A stretch of 64,000 nucleotides of DNA, from positions 116,940,771 to 117,004,770 of the forward strand of contig JAUPFV010000001.1 of assembly GCA_036936605.1 (NCBI GenBank). Direction: 5' to 3'. A program made the position numbers and the translations under genes. The stretch comes from Limnanthes douglasii subsp. nivea (Eukaryota > Streptophyta > Magnoliopsida > Brassicales > Limnanthaceae). The notes under the pieces are model-generated. The model saw only the letters and a list, made by a program, of their open reading frames with translations. It was not told the origin of the DNA and searched no databases. Shown here in pieces: positions 1 through 12,700 of the stretch; position 1 is the first letter of the stretch, and the number at the start of each line of letters is the position of its first letter.

Positions 1-1380
1 ATGGATTTTAACTTATGTTTCATAACTTTATATGCTTATATTTTGTAAGTTATATATAAATCATACATTTATATATTTTAATCAAACATTTGTATTATAG
101 GTTTTTTTATGAAGCTTTGATTTTAACCAATGTCAAAAGAGATGAATTTGAAACAGAGGAAAAAAAGGATACAAGGAACAAATGAGGTTACTTTAATGGA
201 TTTTATGACATAAATAAAGCTCACTAAGAAAAATAAACTTCTAAGCTTTCAAAAGGTTAATATTTTATAAAAGGTTACTGATCTAAAAAAACTAACAAAA
301 AGGTTGATAACTTGAATGATAACATAAATTGGCTCACCAAAATAAATAAAAACTTAATTCAGACAACAACTAATAAATTAACGCACATCATATCTCTTCT
401 GGAGGTAGAGGTTGTCACAACTATACTGAACATAACTCAAAATCTACTTATAATACAACCCAATAAGCATGTTATAACAAAAGAAGAAGTGTATATAGAG
501 AATAAAGGTTTCAAGAGAAAAAAGATGGAAGAACCTTTATCTCTATTTTCATAAAACAAATCCTCATATGGATAAGAAAGGGGATGTGACACATGTGAAA
601 TAATATAAGAAGGCTAAAAGTATGAATATAGAGGTACATGAGAAATCTTATCTTATAAATATAGAGGTACAAATGGATGTTCATCATGAAAATTATGAGG
701 TAGTTAAGGAACTTCCTCATGAAAATATGGAGGTATATGAGGTAGCTCATTTTGAAATATCGAGATACCTTATGAGGAAGACCATATTGCATAAGAGGTA
801 ATTTCGTATGTTTTGCAAATTTTTTACAAGTTTTGTTTTCTAATATATGTTTCTTTATGCTTTATAATATTTGTTTCCTTATGTCTATCTTTATGTTGTG
901 TCACTATATTTTCACAGTCTTCATAGGCATAAAACTTTATGTCAACATATGCATGATTAATAATATCCACTCAACCCATTTTACGTATCCAGTTTGCATA
1001 ATCTAGAGTAAATGATCAACCCTGTCTGAAATAAGAGGCCTTAGATGCTCTTTTAGCAAAAAAAACAAGTGTCACGATTTCCAAATTTTGTCGCTCCCCT
1101 TCTATATAAATGTCCTCAACCTCTTTCTGATGTTTGACTTCAACAATTTCCTACATGTGTTTGAATTAGCAAACTACTCGATTCAGATTGTATATGTGCA
1201 CATGATTCAATCTGGTTATATTTCCACGATATCGTGCCATTTCTTGAAAAATAAAATTATCATGAATATTTAACTATATTTGAATTAACCTTTAAATTCA
1301 ATTAAAACCAACGAAGTAATAATGAGTGAAATCATTGGATTTAACGAAAATGAGTCAATAAAATTATTTTTAGCAATTTT
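1..1380. other. Unassigned AT-rich sequence with a short degenerate ORF
   Basis: No recognisable gene. An 80-codon plus-strand frame at 312-554 starts MNDNINW and ends in a lysine-rich tail; it matches nothing I know. Just downstream, at about 620-760, the plus strand repeats a short phrase of the form ATATAGAGGTA(C) or ATGGAGGTAT, giving degenerate peptides such as NIEVHE, NIEVQM and NMEVYE. This may be a relic of a repeat-bearing coding region. Its position beside the motif cluster at 1.4-1.9 kb makes a decayed MULE accessory gene possible, but that is a guess. Confidence 0.3.
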
Positions 1381-1429
1381 TTACTTCTAATGTCACAATT
1401 TTATTTACATAAACTAGCATATTTTAATT

Positions 1430-1915
1430 TTACAACTTATGTTTTATAACATAATTGTTTCTAGTTATGCAAATTTAGAAATTTCTCTAGTATTGTAATA
1501 TGCTTACAAGCATTGTATTACAAATATTTTCCTATAATTTCACAAAATAATTTTCTTCAAATTTAATAATTTTGTTGTAGTGTTACTTTTGTAAGCTAAT
1601 ATCTTATAATTCGGTAAATTATGGTTTACAATTTTGTAATATGTTTACAAGGTCAGTTACGCAAATTATGTTTCTCTAACTTTGCAAACTACGTTCTTCT
1701 GATTTTTAAATATGCTTATGAGCCTGATTAACAAATATTTCCATCTAATTTCGCAAATTAAATCTATAAATTTAACAATTTTATCACAGTATTACTTTCA
1801 TAAATATACTTATTTAATTTCACAAATTATGTTTCTCTAGTTTTACAATATGTTTAAAAGCAAGTTTCCAAAATATGTTTCTTATAATTTTGTAACTTAC
1901 TTTTCAACTTTTAGT
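1430..1915. repeat. Diverged ~210-bp tandem repeat rich in TTTGCAAATTATGTTTCT-like words
   Basis: Two diverged units can be aligned by eye. ATGCTTACAAG at about 1,499 corresponds to ATGCTTATGAG at about 1,712, with matching order downstream (ACAAATATTT, TAATTTCxCAAA, AATTTAA, CAATTTT, GTATTACTTTC). Inside the units a shorter word recurs: ACGCAAATTATG, TTGCAAACTA, TTCGCAAATTA and TTCACAAATTATG, often followed by TTTCTCTA. The CpG-containing forms look ancestral and the TTGCAAA/TTCACAAA forms decayed. This resembles the motif-filled non-coding DNA of MULEs. No transposase is recognisable next to it. Confidence 0.5.
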
Positions 1916-2025
1916 TCATAAATATGAAAAAATAGCACTGCAAGTTATATCAGACTCATCCATTTCGCTCAGATGATCATGTAGTTGGTTTTTGACCTAG
2001 TGTCAAAAGTGATATGGCACACATC

Positions 2026-3774
2026 TCACCTTTTTATAGATGATATCTCACACATTTGCTCCGCAAACATAACGTAGCAAAAAATAAGGAAGTGGAGTGA
2101 CCCATCCGGTTCGTGTGTTCTCTTGAGGACTACATCCGGAGGGGGTGGAGTGGTGAGTTCTTCCCAAGTCAAGTCCCTCCGGGCAGTAGTGTTCCAGAGG
2201 TGAGACCTTGTAAAGTTGCCTCCTGTGAAAGCATCGTGAAACCGATTCTCCCACTTTTCAGCAGCCCAAGTGTTGATCTTGGCACAAGTGGTCTGCCCGG
2301 ACTTTAGGTAGTCATTAAATTCTTTGGGCAGTTCTGCTAAGAAAAAAGACAAGACCAGTCAGTTTAAACAAATTCGATAAAATAAGAAATAAGAATACAA
2401 AGTAGGAGCCTTACGATCACTCATCTATCTGCTGGTGAGGAGACTTGGATTGACTCCGGCTTTGATTTTCCTCCCGTTCTCCCAAGCACCACTTACGAAC
2501 AGGAATTGAGTCCTCCAATTTCTCTCCGACTCAAGCAGATCATCCACTGCTTTATAATTATCACCCATGTTGAAGTGATAGAAGGGAATGTGGTGGTTCC
2601 TGTAGAGACTGGCCACAGCTGCGAATTCCTCCATTGGTAGAGGAATCACGGAGAGCCTGAAGGCCATAATGCAGGCCATAAGTGTGTACCAGGCGTTGGG
2701 GCTTAGTTGACTGGGACAGAGCTTGATAAGATGGAAATACCTAACTATTTCTGGATCCAAGAGGAACCTTAAACCCCATTTAAAGAGCTCAGTGAAGATG
2801 ACTATTTCACTGAGTTTGCAATCCATTGGGGTTTCGGGGTCTATGGGGATTCTTATCTTTAAATTCTCCGGAATCCCCCACTTTGTACGCATCCGGCCCA
2901 ACTCAGTTGTATGGATGAAAGCGTAATTGATCTTTTGTAAGGCAATGAGATATTTAACATTGACCTTGTGGAAGCAAGGTCCCACTTTTCCTTCAAGACA
3001 CCCCGACATATCCGGATGCCTTAAGCATAGCTTCTCCTTGCCTTTATCCTTTTGGCCAGCAACAGCACCACTAGTCTGTCCGAAAGGTTCGGACTCAAAT
3101 GGAGCCTCTTCGATAGAGTCCTCCATTATTTCCTCCATGATTGAGGAAGGGTTTTCAGTTGTATTGATGAAGGGGGAGTTTGGAGTTGGTTCAGTCTGAC
3201 CACCGGACTGATGAGCTTCAGTGCTCTCCTGCATTATAGCCTCCGGTTGGGGCTCTAATGTGGAGGTTTCTCTTCGGGGGCTTGAGCCAGTGGCCTCCGG
3301 ACCGGACAGCCTGTCCCTGGGTGCTTTTATGGGTACTTATGACCCTATACTGTTGTCCTTGGCACCTGATTTTGAAGGGGTGACCTTGGAAGCCTGCCCT
3401 TTGACCAACCGGCCTTTTCTTCGATCAACCAACTTGTGAGGAGAAGTATCAGCATCTGACCCCATGGCTAAGAATGGGGAAGGTTTTTTAAAACTGGTAA
3501 CTGTTAAACCTGGTTCAACGGTGGGTTCTGACTCTTGAACCGAAGAACCTGAGATGATAGGGGAAAGACTGGTTTGAAACAATCTCTTCGGGTTGACACC
3601 CTTTGTGGAGGAAGAACCCTGGTCAGACTCTGTAACTGAGATTGCTGGTTTGTCGATGGGGGAACTGGATAAGCCTGCTACGATGCGCCTTTCCCTTTCG
3701 AATTTTTGTGCTTTTTCTAGTTCAGATAGATTGAGCCACCCACCTTTGATTAGAGCGTTCCTAGCCGTGAACAT
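2026..3774 (-). pseudogene. Antisense ORF (aORF) of a Tat-like Gypsy element, copy 1, two exons
   Basis: It starts at 3,774 with MFTARNALIKGGWLNL. Exon 1 runs in one frame to about 2,415, broken only by a TAA near 3,336 and a TAG at 2,425 where copy 3 has TGG. The central part carries a block of the form LCPSQLSPNAWYTLMA, followed by an FVSGAWENG block. This resembles the 'putative gypsy-type transposon' family (Pfam PF04195, Transposase_28). A GTAAGG donor (about 2,414) and TTAG acceptor (about 2,339) bound an intron, and exon 2 runs AELPKEFND to about 2,026. Copies at 38-41 kb and 43.6-46.2 kb share the layout and add a C-terminal coiled coil that is missing here. The gene is antisense to its element and lies between the lost pol and the plus-strand LTR at 4.2 kb, as known for extra ORFs in Tat/Ogre elements. 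Role unknown. Confidence 0.75.
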
Positions 3775-4218
3775 AAACGACCTAAGTAAAGAACTTGTGT
3801 TTGAGAGAGAAAGCTCTGAAGATTATCAAAGTGAAAATGAAAGTGATAGTAAAAAAGTGGAAAAGTATCTTAATTTATAGTAAACCTCAAAAAGAAGTCT
3901 TGATTCCTAGGAGAATTCGAAAAGATTAGCAATGATTAAAAGACGACGTTGATGTCACCTTTATTAATGAAGAGGTTGCTTTTCAGAGAAGGTGGGTGCA
4001 AAATTCAAGGTGAAAAAACGGCTAAAGCAACGAACCAAAGAGTGACACGTGTCCCATGAACTTTGGCAAAAAACCGTTTAGATTCAAAGAGCTTTTTCAG
4101 TCCGGATAAAACCATAACATAATTCGAAAGACCTGTCCGGATGAACTGCCACTGACAACGGACTGTTTTTCAGGTTTTGACAAAGGTTATTTGAACAAAC
4201 ACCTAAAAAAGAGGCTAC
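3775..4218 (-). promoter_or_regulatory. Leader and promoter region of aORF copy 1
   Basis: On the minus strand a TATA-like ACTATAAATTAAG (about 3,871-3,883) lies about 100 bases upstream of the ATG at 3,774. The stretch up to 4,218 separates the aORF start from the plus-strand LTR and ends in a purine-rich AAAAAAGAGG (4,205-4,214), which looks like the plus-strand polypurine tract. The same arrangement of TATA, about 100-base leader and MFTAR-type start recurs at 37.56 kb and 43.5 kb, which suggests the antisense gene has its own promoter. Confidence 0.5.
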
Positions 4219-4605
4219 TGATGAGTCCGGATTCTGTTACCTCTTCGGACAGGGACAATTCGGACAATGACCATCTAACCGGACATGCCAGTTCGAACAC
4301 CTCATCCATTGGACTGTTCGAACAAAGACTAAAGTACTTAAAAACCTAATCACTTCTTGACTAAGCTGCCTGCTCTCCTACTAAGAGCTCATGGGTCCTT
4401 AAGCTTGACCCGGGTCCATTAAACATGACCCGAAAGCCCATAAGGCCCAAATGTAAAGGTATAAATATCCAACCACCAACATTAAATTAGGGTAATGAAA
4501 ATTAAATACAACCAGACTGCTTAATTCTCCCACTACTCTCTACTAAAACATTAAATACTTACAAACTTCCACAAACTCTAAACAAAAATTACAAACTTAC
4601 CCTCA
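4219..4605 (+). repeat. 3' LTR of Tat-like Gypsy element 1
   Basis: It follows the polypurine tract AAAAAAGAGG directly, begins TGATGAGTCCGG and ends near CCCTCA (387 bp). A TATA box, GGTATAAATATCC, lies about 240 bases in, followed by a pyrimidine-rich R/U5 containing CTCTCTACTAAAACATTAAAT. The order GACCCG, AGGCCC, TATAAATA, ACATTAAAT matches the LTR pair of the nested element at 42.9/51.5 kb. No second LTR and no pol were found to the left, so this is a 3' fragment. Confidence 0.65.
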
Positions 4606-6014
4606 GACAAAAATAAACCACACCAAATACAAAACTCAGATGTGAGAAAAAAATGCGAGGATGGTGAAAATATGTTTGTTAGGAACAACTTTAGAAAATA
4701 AAATAAATGGAATTAAACCTAAACATAAATTAAAAAGTAGTATTAAAGTAAAATATCTAACCTTAAAAATGAGGCCAATAACCACAATGAATCTACTAAA
4801 TTTAGAGTGTGTTATAATTGTTATAAAGTGTTTTTAATTCTTGAAATGAAAATGTTTCATATGTTATATTTGATTATGAAGTGTTATGCGTTTCCACAAG
4901 TGAAATCAAGCATATTTGGGTTCAGATTTTGTATTTATATATCACATATGTCATAATATGGATTGATTTTTAAATATATTAAAACTGATAGCGGATGGAT
5001 GATCTTTATAACGTTAGGGTAGTTAGTATTGTTAATGTATGTTTGCGAATGCATGATGTATGCCCTTCAAATTTTATATATATTAAATATGTGAATCTTA
5101 TTTCCTTAAGCAATCTAAATGATAATTATTTCAATTTTAAAATAAAAATAGAACTTTGAAAGTTTTTAGTAGAATATTAATTTATATGAAAACTTTAATA
5201 GGCTACATGTTATACTCACTTAATAATAAAGATTATATTGTTAATACCTCTTATTTTTCTAATTTACAAACTAAAAATAAATAGTTACTAACATGATTTA
5301 GTTCAAGTGGACAGTTATGCGTCTAAATTTAAAACCCTATTTTTTCATCAAAAGAAAATAACGCAAAATCTTATTTATAAATGAGCTTTATGATTATTGA
5401 TTCAAAAGTGTGTTAAAAAATGTGAGACAATTTATCTTCACAAAACCAAAATTGGACTACAATTAGCAAAACTACATAATATAATCATGTTGATCAAATT
5501 TATGTAGTATTTGAATTCGCCAACAAATTTGAGATCCTTAGATGATTTAATGGGTTCATCTTAAAATCCACTTTTTTTATAAATGACTATTTTTTAATTG
5601 TTTCATATTTTACAGGTTATTCTAGAATTACATAATCATATTTGATATTTTTTATATATACGTTTGTTGGTAATATTTGAATTTAAATACTAATTATGCC
5701 CTTATGATTCTCGTCCTACAAAGCAAACTAAATTATAGTATAAATATCATTTATACAACTGATAGTATAATGAAAATTGAGGTTTCTTCACTTTATGTTA
5801 GGGATAAAATGTTTTTATTGTAATATATATATTTCAGGTTCTTGTTTTATATTTTGTATAGTAACAATCCATATACAATGGTTTTAGTTTTTTTTATTTG
5901 TGGTTATTAAACAGAAATGAAAATAGTATATTATAATAGATTATAATATGAGAGAGTAAGCTGGAAAAAAACAAAAGAATGAAATAAAAAGAGTAAGAGA
6001 AATCATTAAAAAAA
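4606..6014. other. Gene-free AT-rich sequence
   Basis: Very AT-rich, with no coding frame that resembles a protein and no convincing repeat or LTR boundary. I see nothing further here. Confidence 0.5.
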
Positions 6015-6848
6015 AGAGTAAATCAACGGTATGGTAATAAAAACAAACTTGTTCCCCATCGCACCGTTTTTCTATTCAGTGAGATAAGTGGTAAATTTAT
6101 TAATTTTCCCTTTCGATTTAGAATGATTTTACACCGTTGATTATTGATATATTTTAAAATAAAACTCGATAGTGTGTAAAACTTTATTAATGGAAAACAA
6201 AAGTGACAAACCAAAAATAAAGATTAAACCAAAACCTCTAGAAAGCTAGAATAAAATATCATACAATAAAAATAATATACTTTTAGACTCAAAAAAATAT
6301 TATAAAACTATGAATATAAAACACCATGCACGATCTTTTTATATTTTTTCACTAATCCACATGTAGAAAAATTAAAATCCAGCACTATTTGGTTAACTAA
6401 ATATAGTAAACGAAATTACTCAGAAGAAGATTAGGTTAACCTGGTGGTAAGGAGAAAACTAACTTATTCTCCACCATACAATTCTTTTTTCCGGTTAGGT
6501 AAGTGGTAAATTCATTCATTTTTGTTTTGATTTATAATTATCAGACATTATTATATTATTGATGTATTTGTTATTAAATAAACTTGATGGTGGGAGTATA
6601 ATTTTATTATTGGAAAATAAAAAGTGATAAACTAGAGAGAACGATTATACCAAAACCTCCGAAAAAACAAAACCAAATTTCGTACAATAATCAAAATATG
6701 TTTTTAATATTACAGTAAAGCCTCCAAGACTACAGAAATAAAAAAACCAGACATGACATTTTTATATTCTTAACTAAACCAACTACGAAAAAATTGAAAT
6801 CTAACCGGAAAGCCGATTAATTATAGAAAAAAATCCTTAGAAACCATG
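6015..6848. repeat. Two diverged ~415-bp tandem repeat units
   Basis: The word AAGTGGTAAATT occurs at about 6,086 and again at about 6,501, and long stretches around it align in order. These include the CACCGTTTTTCTATTCAG / ATACAATTCTTTTTTCCGG blocks, TTATTAATGGAAAA / TTATTATTGGAAAA, AAACCAAAACCTC / TACCAAAACCTCC, and ACAATAAAAATAAT / ACAATAATCAAAAT. The unit is about 415 bp, with no coding content. A long-period satellite remnant or local duplication is likely; the family is not recognised. Confidence 0.55.
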
Positions 6849-7149
6849 ATTAATAAAACAAATGTCTATAAAAATTCGATTAAATTTGGAGCTTAAGAAG
6901 TAATATATATGTAAAATAAGGACATAACAATTTGGATTCAACAATAAAGTAAACAAAATATAAGTCTAGTTACGATCTTTCATAAATTCCTTTTCATGAA
7001 GTAAAATAAGCATAAAAATGGTTGAAAACTCAAAATCTCAGTTAGTACAAAAAACTACTAAACAATCATGGAAATCAAATCAGTATGATAACAATGAGCA
7101 ATAGGACAAAAAAGATTTTAACCATTTCGAAAAGATACTAATCCATACA
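6849..7149. other. Gene-free AT-rich sequence
   Basis: No feature seen. It could hold the 3' end of the adjoining minus-strand LINE fragment, but I find no clear poly(A) tail. Confidence 0.4.
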
Positions 7150-8850
7150 AATTTATCCATTATAATTTTTTTAAAACGTCACTAGTATAATTAAAACCAT
7201 ATCATCTTTGACTTTATGTCCATATTTACCCAATCAATCAGCAACACCATTGGATTATGTACATACATATTCAAATTGAGCCACAAAGGTAAGATAATGA
7301 CTATCAAATAGTTCATACCACAAGACGAAGAATGAGATTTCACAATATTAATCACCAATCAAAACTCCATCTCAATTATATTGACGGTAAAAAAGAGAAA
7401 AACAAATCCTCAAACAAAACAGTAAAGCATGGCATTCGGCTTATAAAATAGTTCTATTTCTTAAAAAGGAAGTGAAAATAATAACCATATCTACATTCAC
7501 ATCACAAATACTGCCACCAACATTACATTCCACACTGTGACATGAACCATCAAAATTAAGTTTTAAATGTCTTTTTAGAAGTTTAATCTTTAGTACCCAT
7601 TAACACATTTTACTCCACAAAAAAACCGCTAGAAGATTAATGAAACATATAATTCGCTATGTATAAAAATTAGGATAAGTAACCACTTTTATTCTGTCAC
7701 ATATATCAATCAACATCATTTGAATTAAATTTATAAAATATTTATTTGACCTAGTACTAGTTATATTATTTATTCATCAATTTTTCAATTATAAATATTT
7801 TAAGAAATAACAGCAGGAAGAGAACGAGTGATAAGATATGTTTTTTTTCTTTTATTGATATTACAATGATATTTATAAACATAAGAAAATGATGGATGTG
7901 GTAACCAATAAGTATAATAACCTCACAAAATGATAGCAAATTCATTGTGTAAAAATAGATGGTCCAAAGTCTTTTACTAAACATTTTTACAACAAAGACA
8001 TTTTGAAACCGGTGGATGCCAAGGGAAATAATCTGATTATCTGCATGGAGTCTTGAATACAACAACTTCCAACAGAAAAACTAAATTTAGAAGATAGAAT
8101 ATGTGTCCATATTCCACTATAGTTCAGGAAAATTATTGAATTTTGAAGTTTAGCCTTAATAGAAGATATAGAGAAATCATAATAAGAGCCTATAATACAT
8201 ATCAAAATAGTATCTTTATCCGGGAAAAACTCATACCGGCATTATAAATTTCTCGATATAAGTATCATGGAATATGCTTCAAAACTTATTGTAACTTAAA
8301 AGGTCACTCAATATACATTTGACCAAAATATCTCGAGAAGAAATGTCCTCACGCACTCCAATTTATTAGACAACCATCGAGAATTCCAAAATGAGATATC
8401 ATCTTTATCCAAACACCAAGTCGATAACTTTGATACCATATAAAAGTGATTAAATATTATTCTCATGTATTTGGATACTCCAGAATAAGGTATAAAACTT
8501 GACATTTCATGAATTCTCAAGTCACCTTACATGTAGTGCTTCCATCGTATCAAACAAATAAATAATACCATTTTTTAAGGTTTATAATTATGGTCCCAAT
8601 TATGTCTGTTATGACCAGACCTCCATACAAAACTTATAATGAGCTTTTCAAGAGACCTCAAAACATTTTTCAGAGTAGCAATAGTTGAAATAGTATGAAT
8701 AAATATTAAATAAAGAATGAAGTTGATAAAAAAACTCTTTTGGTCGGAGAAAACATATCGTCTCACAATCCTTCAAACGAGCTTAACTTTTTTCACAAGA
8801 GGTTGGAATAAATAAAAGTTATCCCTAGCAACACTTTCTACCCTCTTTAA
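7150..8850 (-). pseudogene. LINE (L1-type) fragment: end of RT, zf-RVT and RNase H
   Basis: Read from right to left it gives the tail of a plant L1 reverse transcriptase (around 8,640: LKNVLRSLEKLIISFVW, like 'SIPIY...LEKLFANFLWG'). Next come a WCLDKDDISFWNSRWL block (about 8,400) and a zf-RVT-like WKLLYSRLHADNQII stretch (about 8,050). RNase H traces follow (KLNFDGSC near 7,560, and a decayed ADWLGKYGH near 7,220). Several frame changes and stops break it, so it is dead and 5'-truncated. It points away from the plus-strand LINE at 9.7-14.5 kb and is a separate insertion. Confidence 0.65.
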
Positions 8851-9719
8851 CATCTATGGTCGTTTCTGAGATTCAACATCATATTGAGGTTGAATCTCTT
8901 TCTTCTAATCCTCTGGTAACACATATTTCTTAGATCGAGAAATCTCACCTTGAAACCATAGAAACCACAATCTCTCATATCTCAAACACATAAAATAATC
9001 CATTTACCTAAAAATAACTTATAGTCAATGCAAATAAATTTCCAGAAGAGTTTTCACCTCTTCCATTGCAGTCTATGAGAACGAACCCGGTATTTGAAGA
9101 ATATTCACCTCACAAGAATCAAGCCGATGCCTGGCAGAAAATAATTTTGTAGATCTAAGCAAGCCAAATGAGAAAAATATCATCCACGAAGAAGTTGAAT
9201 TCAAGACAAAAGATGAGCTCCCAAGGGTTTTCTTCAACAAATCAGATAAGTCTTCGATTCTTTCTCAATCTCAATTCATTTTAGTTGCTAAATTTTCATG
9301 TGGTCAACCAAGCATGCTAGATTTTAGGAATTTTCTTGATTCTTTTAAATTCTTTGGCTCATACAATGTTATTATGGGGACTATAAGCATAGTTTTATAG
9401 AAATAAACAATTTAAAATATCTGGCTAAAATTTAGGGAAAAACCTATTACACCTTAGGTCAGTTCTCATTCTAAATTTGGAAATGGAACCCAAATTTTAA
9501 ACCTAAATTGGAGTCTCATGAGACTCCAATTTGGATTTCATTTCCCAAAATCCCAAAATATCTATACAACAATCATTTGATCACTTAATTGGCAAAGACA
9601 GTGGGACTGACTTTGTCAATATGGATTCCCTCATTCAATCGGGACAACTCTAATTGTTAAATCCCTAATTATAATTGTTGTTTCTATTCCTCTCCCCATA
9701 AACTATGAATAAGGTTTAG
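8851..9719. other. Spacer between two LINEs, with an inverted repeat
   Basis: There is no confident gene. It holds the foldback described separately at 9,474-9,555 and otherwise AT-rich sequence. Part of 9,560-9,719 may be the 5' region of the plus-strand LINE. Confidence 0.4.
9474..9555. repeat. Foldback with a perfect 28-bp palindrome
   Basis: Positions 9,505-9,532 form a perfect palindrome centred on CATG (arm AAATTGGAGTCTCA). The arms continue imperfectly outward: the flank TTTGGAAATGGAACCCAA faces a complement of TTGGATTTCATTTCCCAAA. The total is about 80 bp. It may be a very small foldback or MITE core, or a structured 5' end of the adjacent LINE. Confidence 0.6.
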
Positions 9720-12700
9720 GGAAGATGATGGATTATGTAAACCCATCAAAGTCTCTGAAATTCCCAAGTACTGCAACCATTGCAAACACTTGGGTCATTC
9801 TAATTACGTCTTCAATAAATATCCTTATGATCCCAAAAGGTTATTTGAATATAAACAAGTATACTTTAAATCAAATAACTCCAATCATGCATCTAGTGCT
9901 CCTAATAAAGAAAAATGGATCAAAAAATCTAAATTTGATCCTAATACAAATTTGAATCCCAAAAACCAGACTAATATAATTAATCCACCATTTGAAACCC
10001 AAGCCCGTATGTCTTATTTTAATCCTAGTCATCATCAAGGTAACCAAGATCCTATTTTAGAACCTAGTACAGATAAAAACAATGTTATGTCTTCTACCAT
10101 TCCATTTAATGATACCAACAATCTTAATCACAATTTAAAAAAAACAATATTCTATTATTTTGCCTAACTCTTCAAGCCATCTTGATGAAAATATTCATGT
10201 TGATATTGATCAAACCTTTAAAACTATAGACTTAACCAACAAATTCTTAATCCTTCAAGATATGGTTAATCCTAGTATTGACCATATTTCACATAAAACC
10301 ATCTTTTCTAGAAGCCTCCCATCATCTCCTAAAATCAACTCTGATACTTTATTCTTAATAGAATTGTCTAAAATCCCATTGTCTTTAAAAAAATTGAAAC
10401 AAAGAAACATATCCCAAAAATAATAACTAGTTATAAGGAAAATTTTACTATTCATCCTAACAGGTCCACATTTCTCAAAGGATCAACAAGATCCTAAAAA
10501 TCTTCATCAAAATGACCATTAATATCCTTTGTTAAAATGCCATAAACATTGACAAAAAGGCTTATTAAAAGGATAAAATCAATAATTAAAGCTGAAAATA
10601 TTGATTTATTTAATAATTAGCTTGAATCTATAAACCTTAAAATTGGCTTTACTTCTAGTTTCTCTAACACCAATAACAAAATCTAGATATTGTGGAAACA
10701 TAATTTCCAGATCAATGTTCTCATCAACCATGAACAATTTGTTCATATGATAGTTATGCACCACTCTTATAACAAAGATTTCTTACTACTATCATCTATG
10801 TGAAATGCAATAGATTCCAGAGAATTGAACTCTGGAATCATCTTAGAAACATTACTGTCACCAACAAATAATAACTCATTGCTGGTGACTTCAATTTTAT
10901 CACCAAATCCTTTGAGCAGTTGACCTGTAAAACCCTTGATTTAAATGATATTGATGATTTTAATCACATGATCATGAACTTCCATTTAGAGGATCCAGGT
11001 TACTTTGGATCCAATTACATTTTGTTCAATAATTCAAAATGTAAGAGACTTGACAGAACCTTAATTAATGAATCTTGGAAAGACTTCTTTGATATTATAA
11101 AAGTGAGACATCTGACCAGGACTGGCTCACATCATGCACATTCGTGTATATCCATTTCAACCCTCGCTTCTAAGCTTAAACCTTCCTTTCAAGTCTAAAA
11201 TATGTGGTTAATACATGTTAACTTCCTCAAAGATGTTAAAAATAATTGGAATCTCCCTATTATTGGTTACCTCAATTGTAGTTTTCTGAAGTAAGCTCAA
11301 AATGCTTAAGAATTATGTTTAAATTTGCAATCATAATATTTTCGGGAACATCTTTGATATCATTTCTAATTCTAAAATAAATGTTTAGTATGTTGAGAAA
11401 TGTTCATGATCCTTAAATAATATTAAAAACAAAACTAAGTTATCAAAAGCGAAGGATGTTCATCTTACTCTTCTTGCTAGAAAAGAAATGTTTGGGGAGA
11501 AAAAAAGCTCTACAAACTGGATCAAAACTGGGGACAACAGACTAAATCATTTCATAACTTTGTTAAAAGAGACAAAAAAGAAATAAAATACACAACATTA
11601 AGATAAATTATCATTGGACAAAGGATCATGCTCAAATTGCATCATCTTCCATTGATTACTTTAAAAACATATCTTAACTTGTCAGGCAAGTAATCCTAAT
11701 GACAATGATTTTAATGAATTAATCCATAATATTATCATTGATCATGATAATAATTTAATCATTAATCCCTCTGATGATGAGATTTATCTTAATGTCAAAG
11801 CTCTCAACACCAATAGTGTCTCTGGATTTGATGGTTTTAACTCCAGGTTTTACACTACTTGTTAGTGTATCATTAAGTCTCATTTATGTAATGCAATTTG
11901 GGTTTATTTTAATGGAAACCTTTCCCCTACTGGAATTTATGCCACCTTCATTTGCATACTACCTAAAATTGAGTCAATTGCCTTCCAGAATGATTACAGA
12001 CCCATCAGTCTGAGTAATTTTTTTCAACACGATCATTTCTAAGACTATTAACACTGGGTTAGCATATATTCTCCATAAACTTATATCTCATGAAAAAGAT
12101 GTTTTGTCAACAAAAATAACATCAAAGACAACATTCTTATTACTCACGAATTAGTGCATGGCATTAATAAAAAATATAAAGGTGGTAACATTATTATCAT
12201 ACTTGACATGGCCAAGGCCTTTGACATAGTCTCTTTCAAATTCATTTTCACTGTTATGAAATTTTTTGTTTTTAATGACAAAGTGATTGACTTAATTTAA
12301 AAAAGAAATTTATAATCTTAATTTTTATATTCTTATTAATGGTACTCCTTATGGATACTTTAGATCTAACAATGATGTTAGAAATGATGATCCATTTTCA
12401 CCCAACCTATTCATCATTGCTGAGGAGTACCTTTTGAGAGGTTTAAAAAACTTGTTTTAACTAACAACTCTATGTATTACTCTAGCCATAGGCCATATAA
12501 AAATTCCATCTATAGCTTATGCTGATGATGTTATCATCTTCATAAATAGATCTTTAAACAACATAAAAAAGTTGACAAATTTCTTAATCGTTACCAATCA
12601 ATTTCTGGCTAATTAATCAAGTATAAAAATTTCTTTCTACTCTTCTAATTATATGGACATAAATGAAATTAATGCTATGAAAAAGTCTTAAGGTTTTTTT

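Noticed and set aside
3593..3880. Plus-strand frame opposite aORF copy 1
   Set aside because: A shadow of the minus-strand coding sequence, without independent support.
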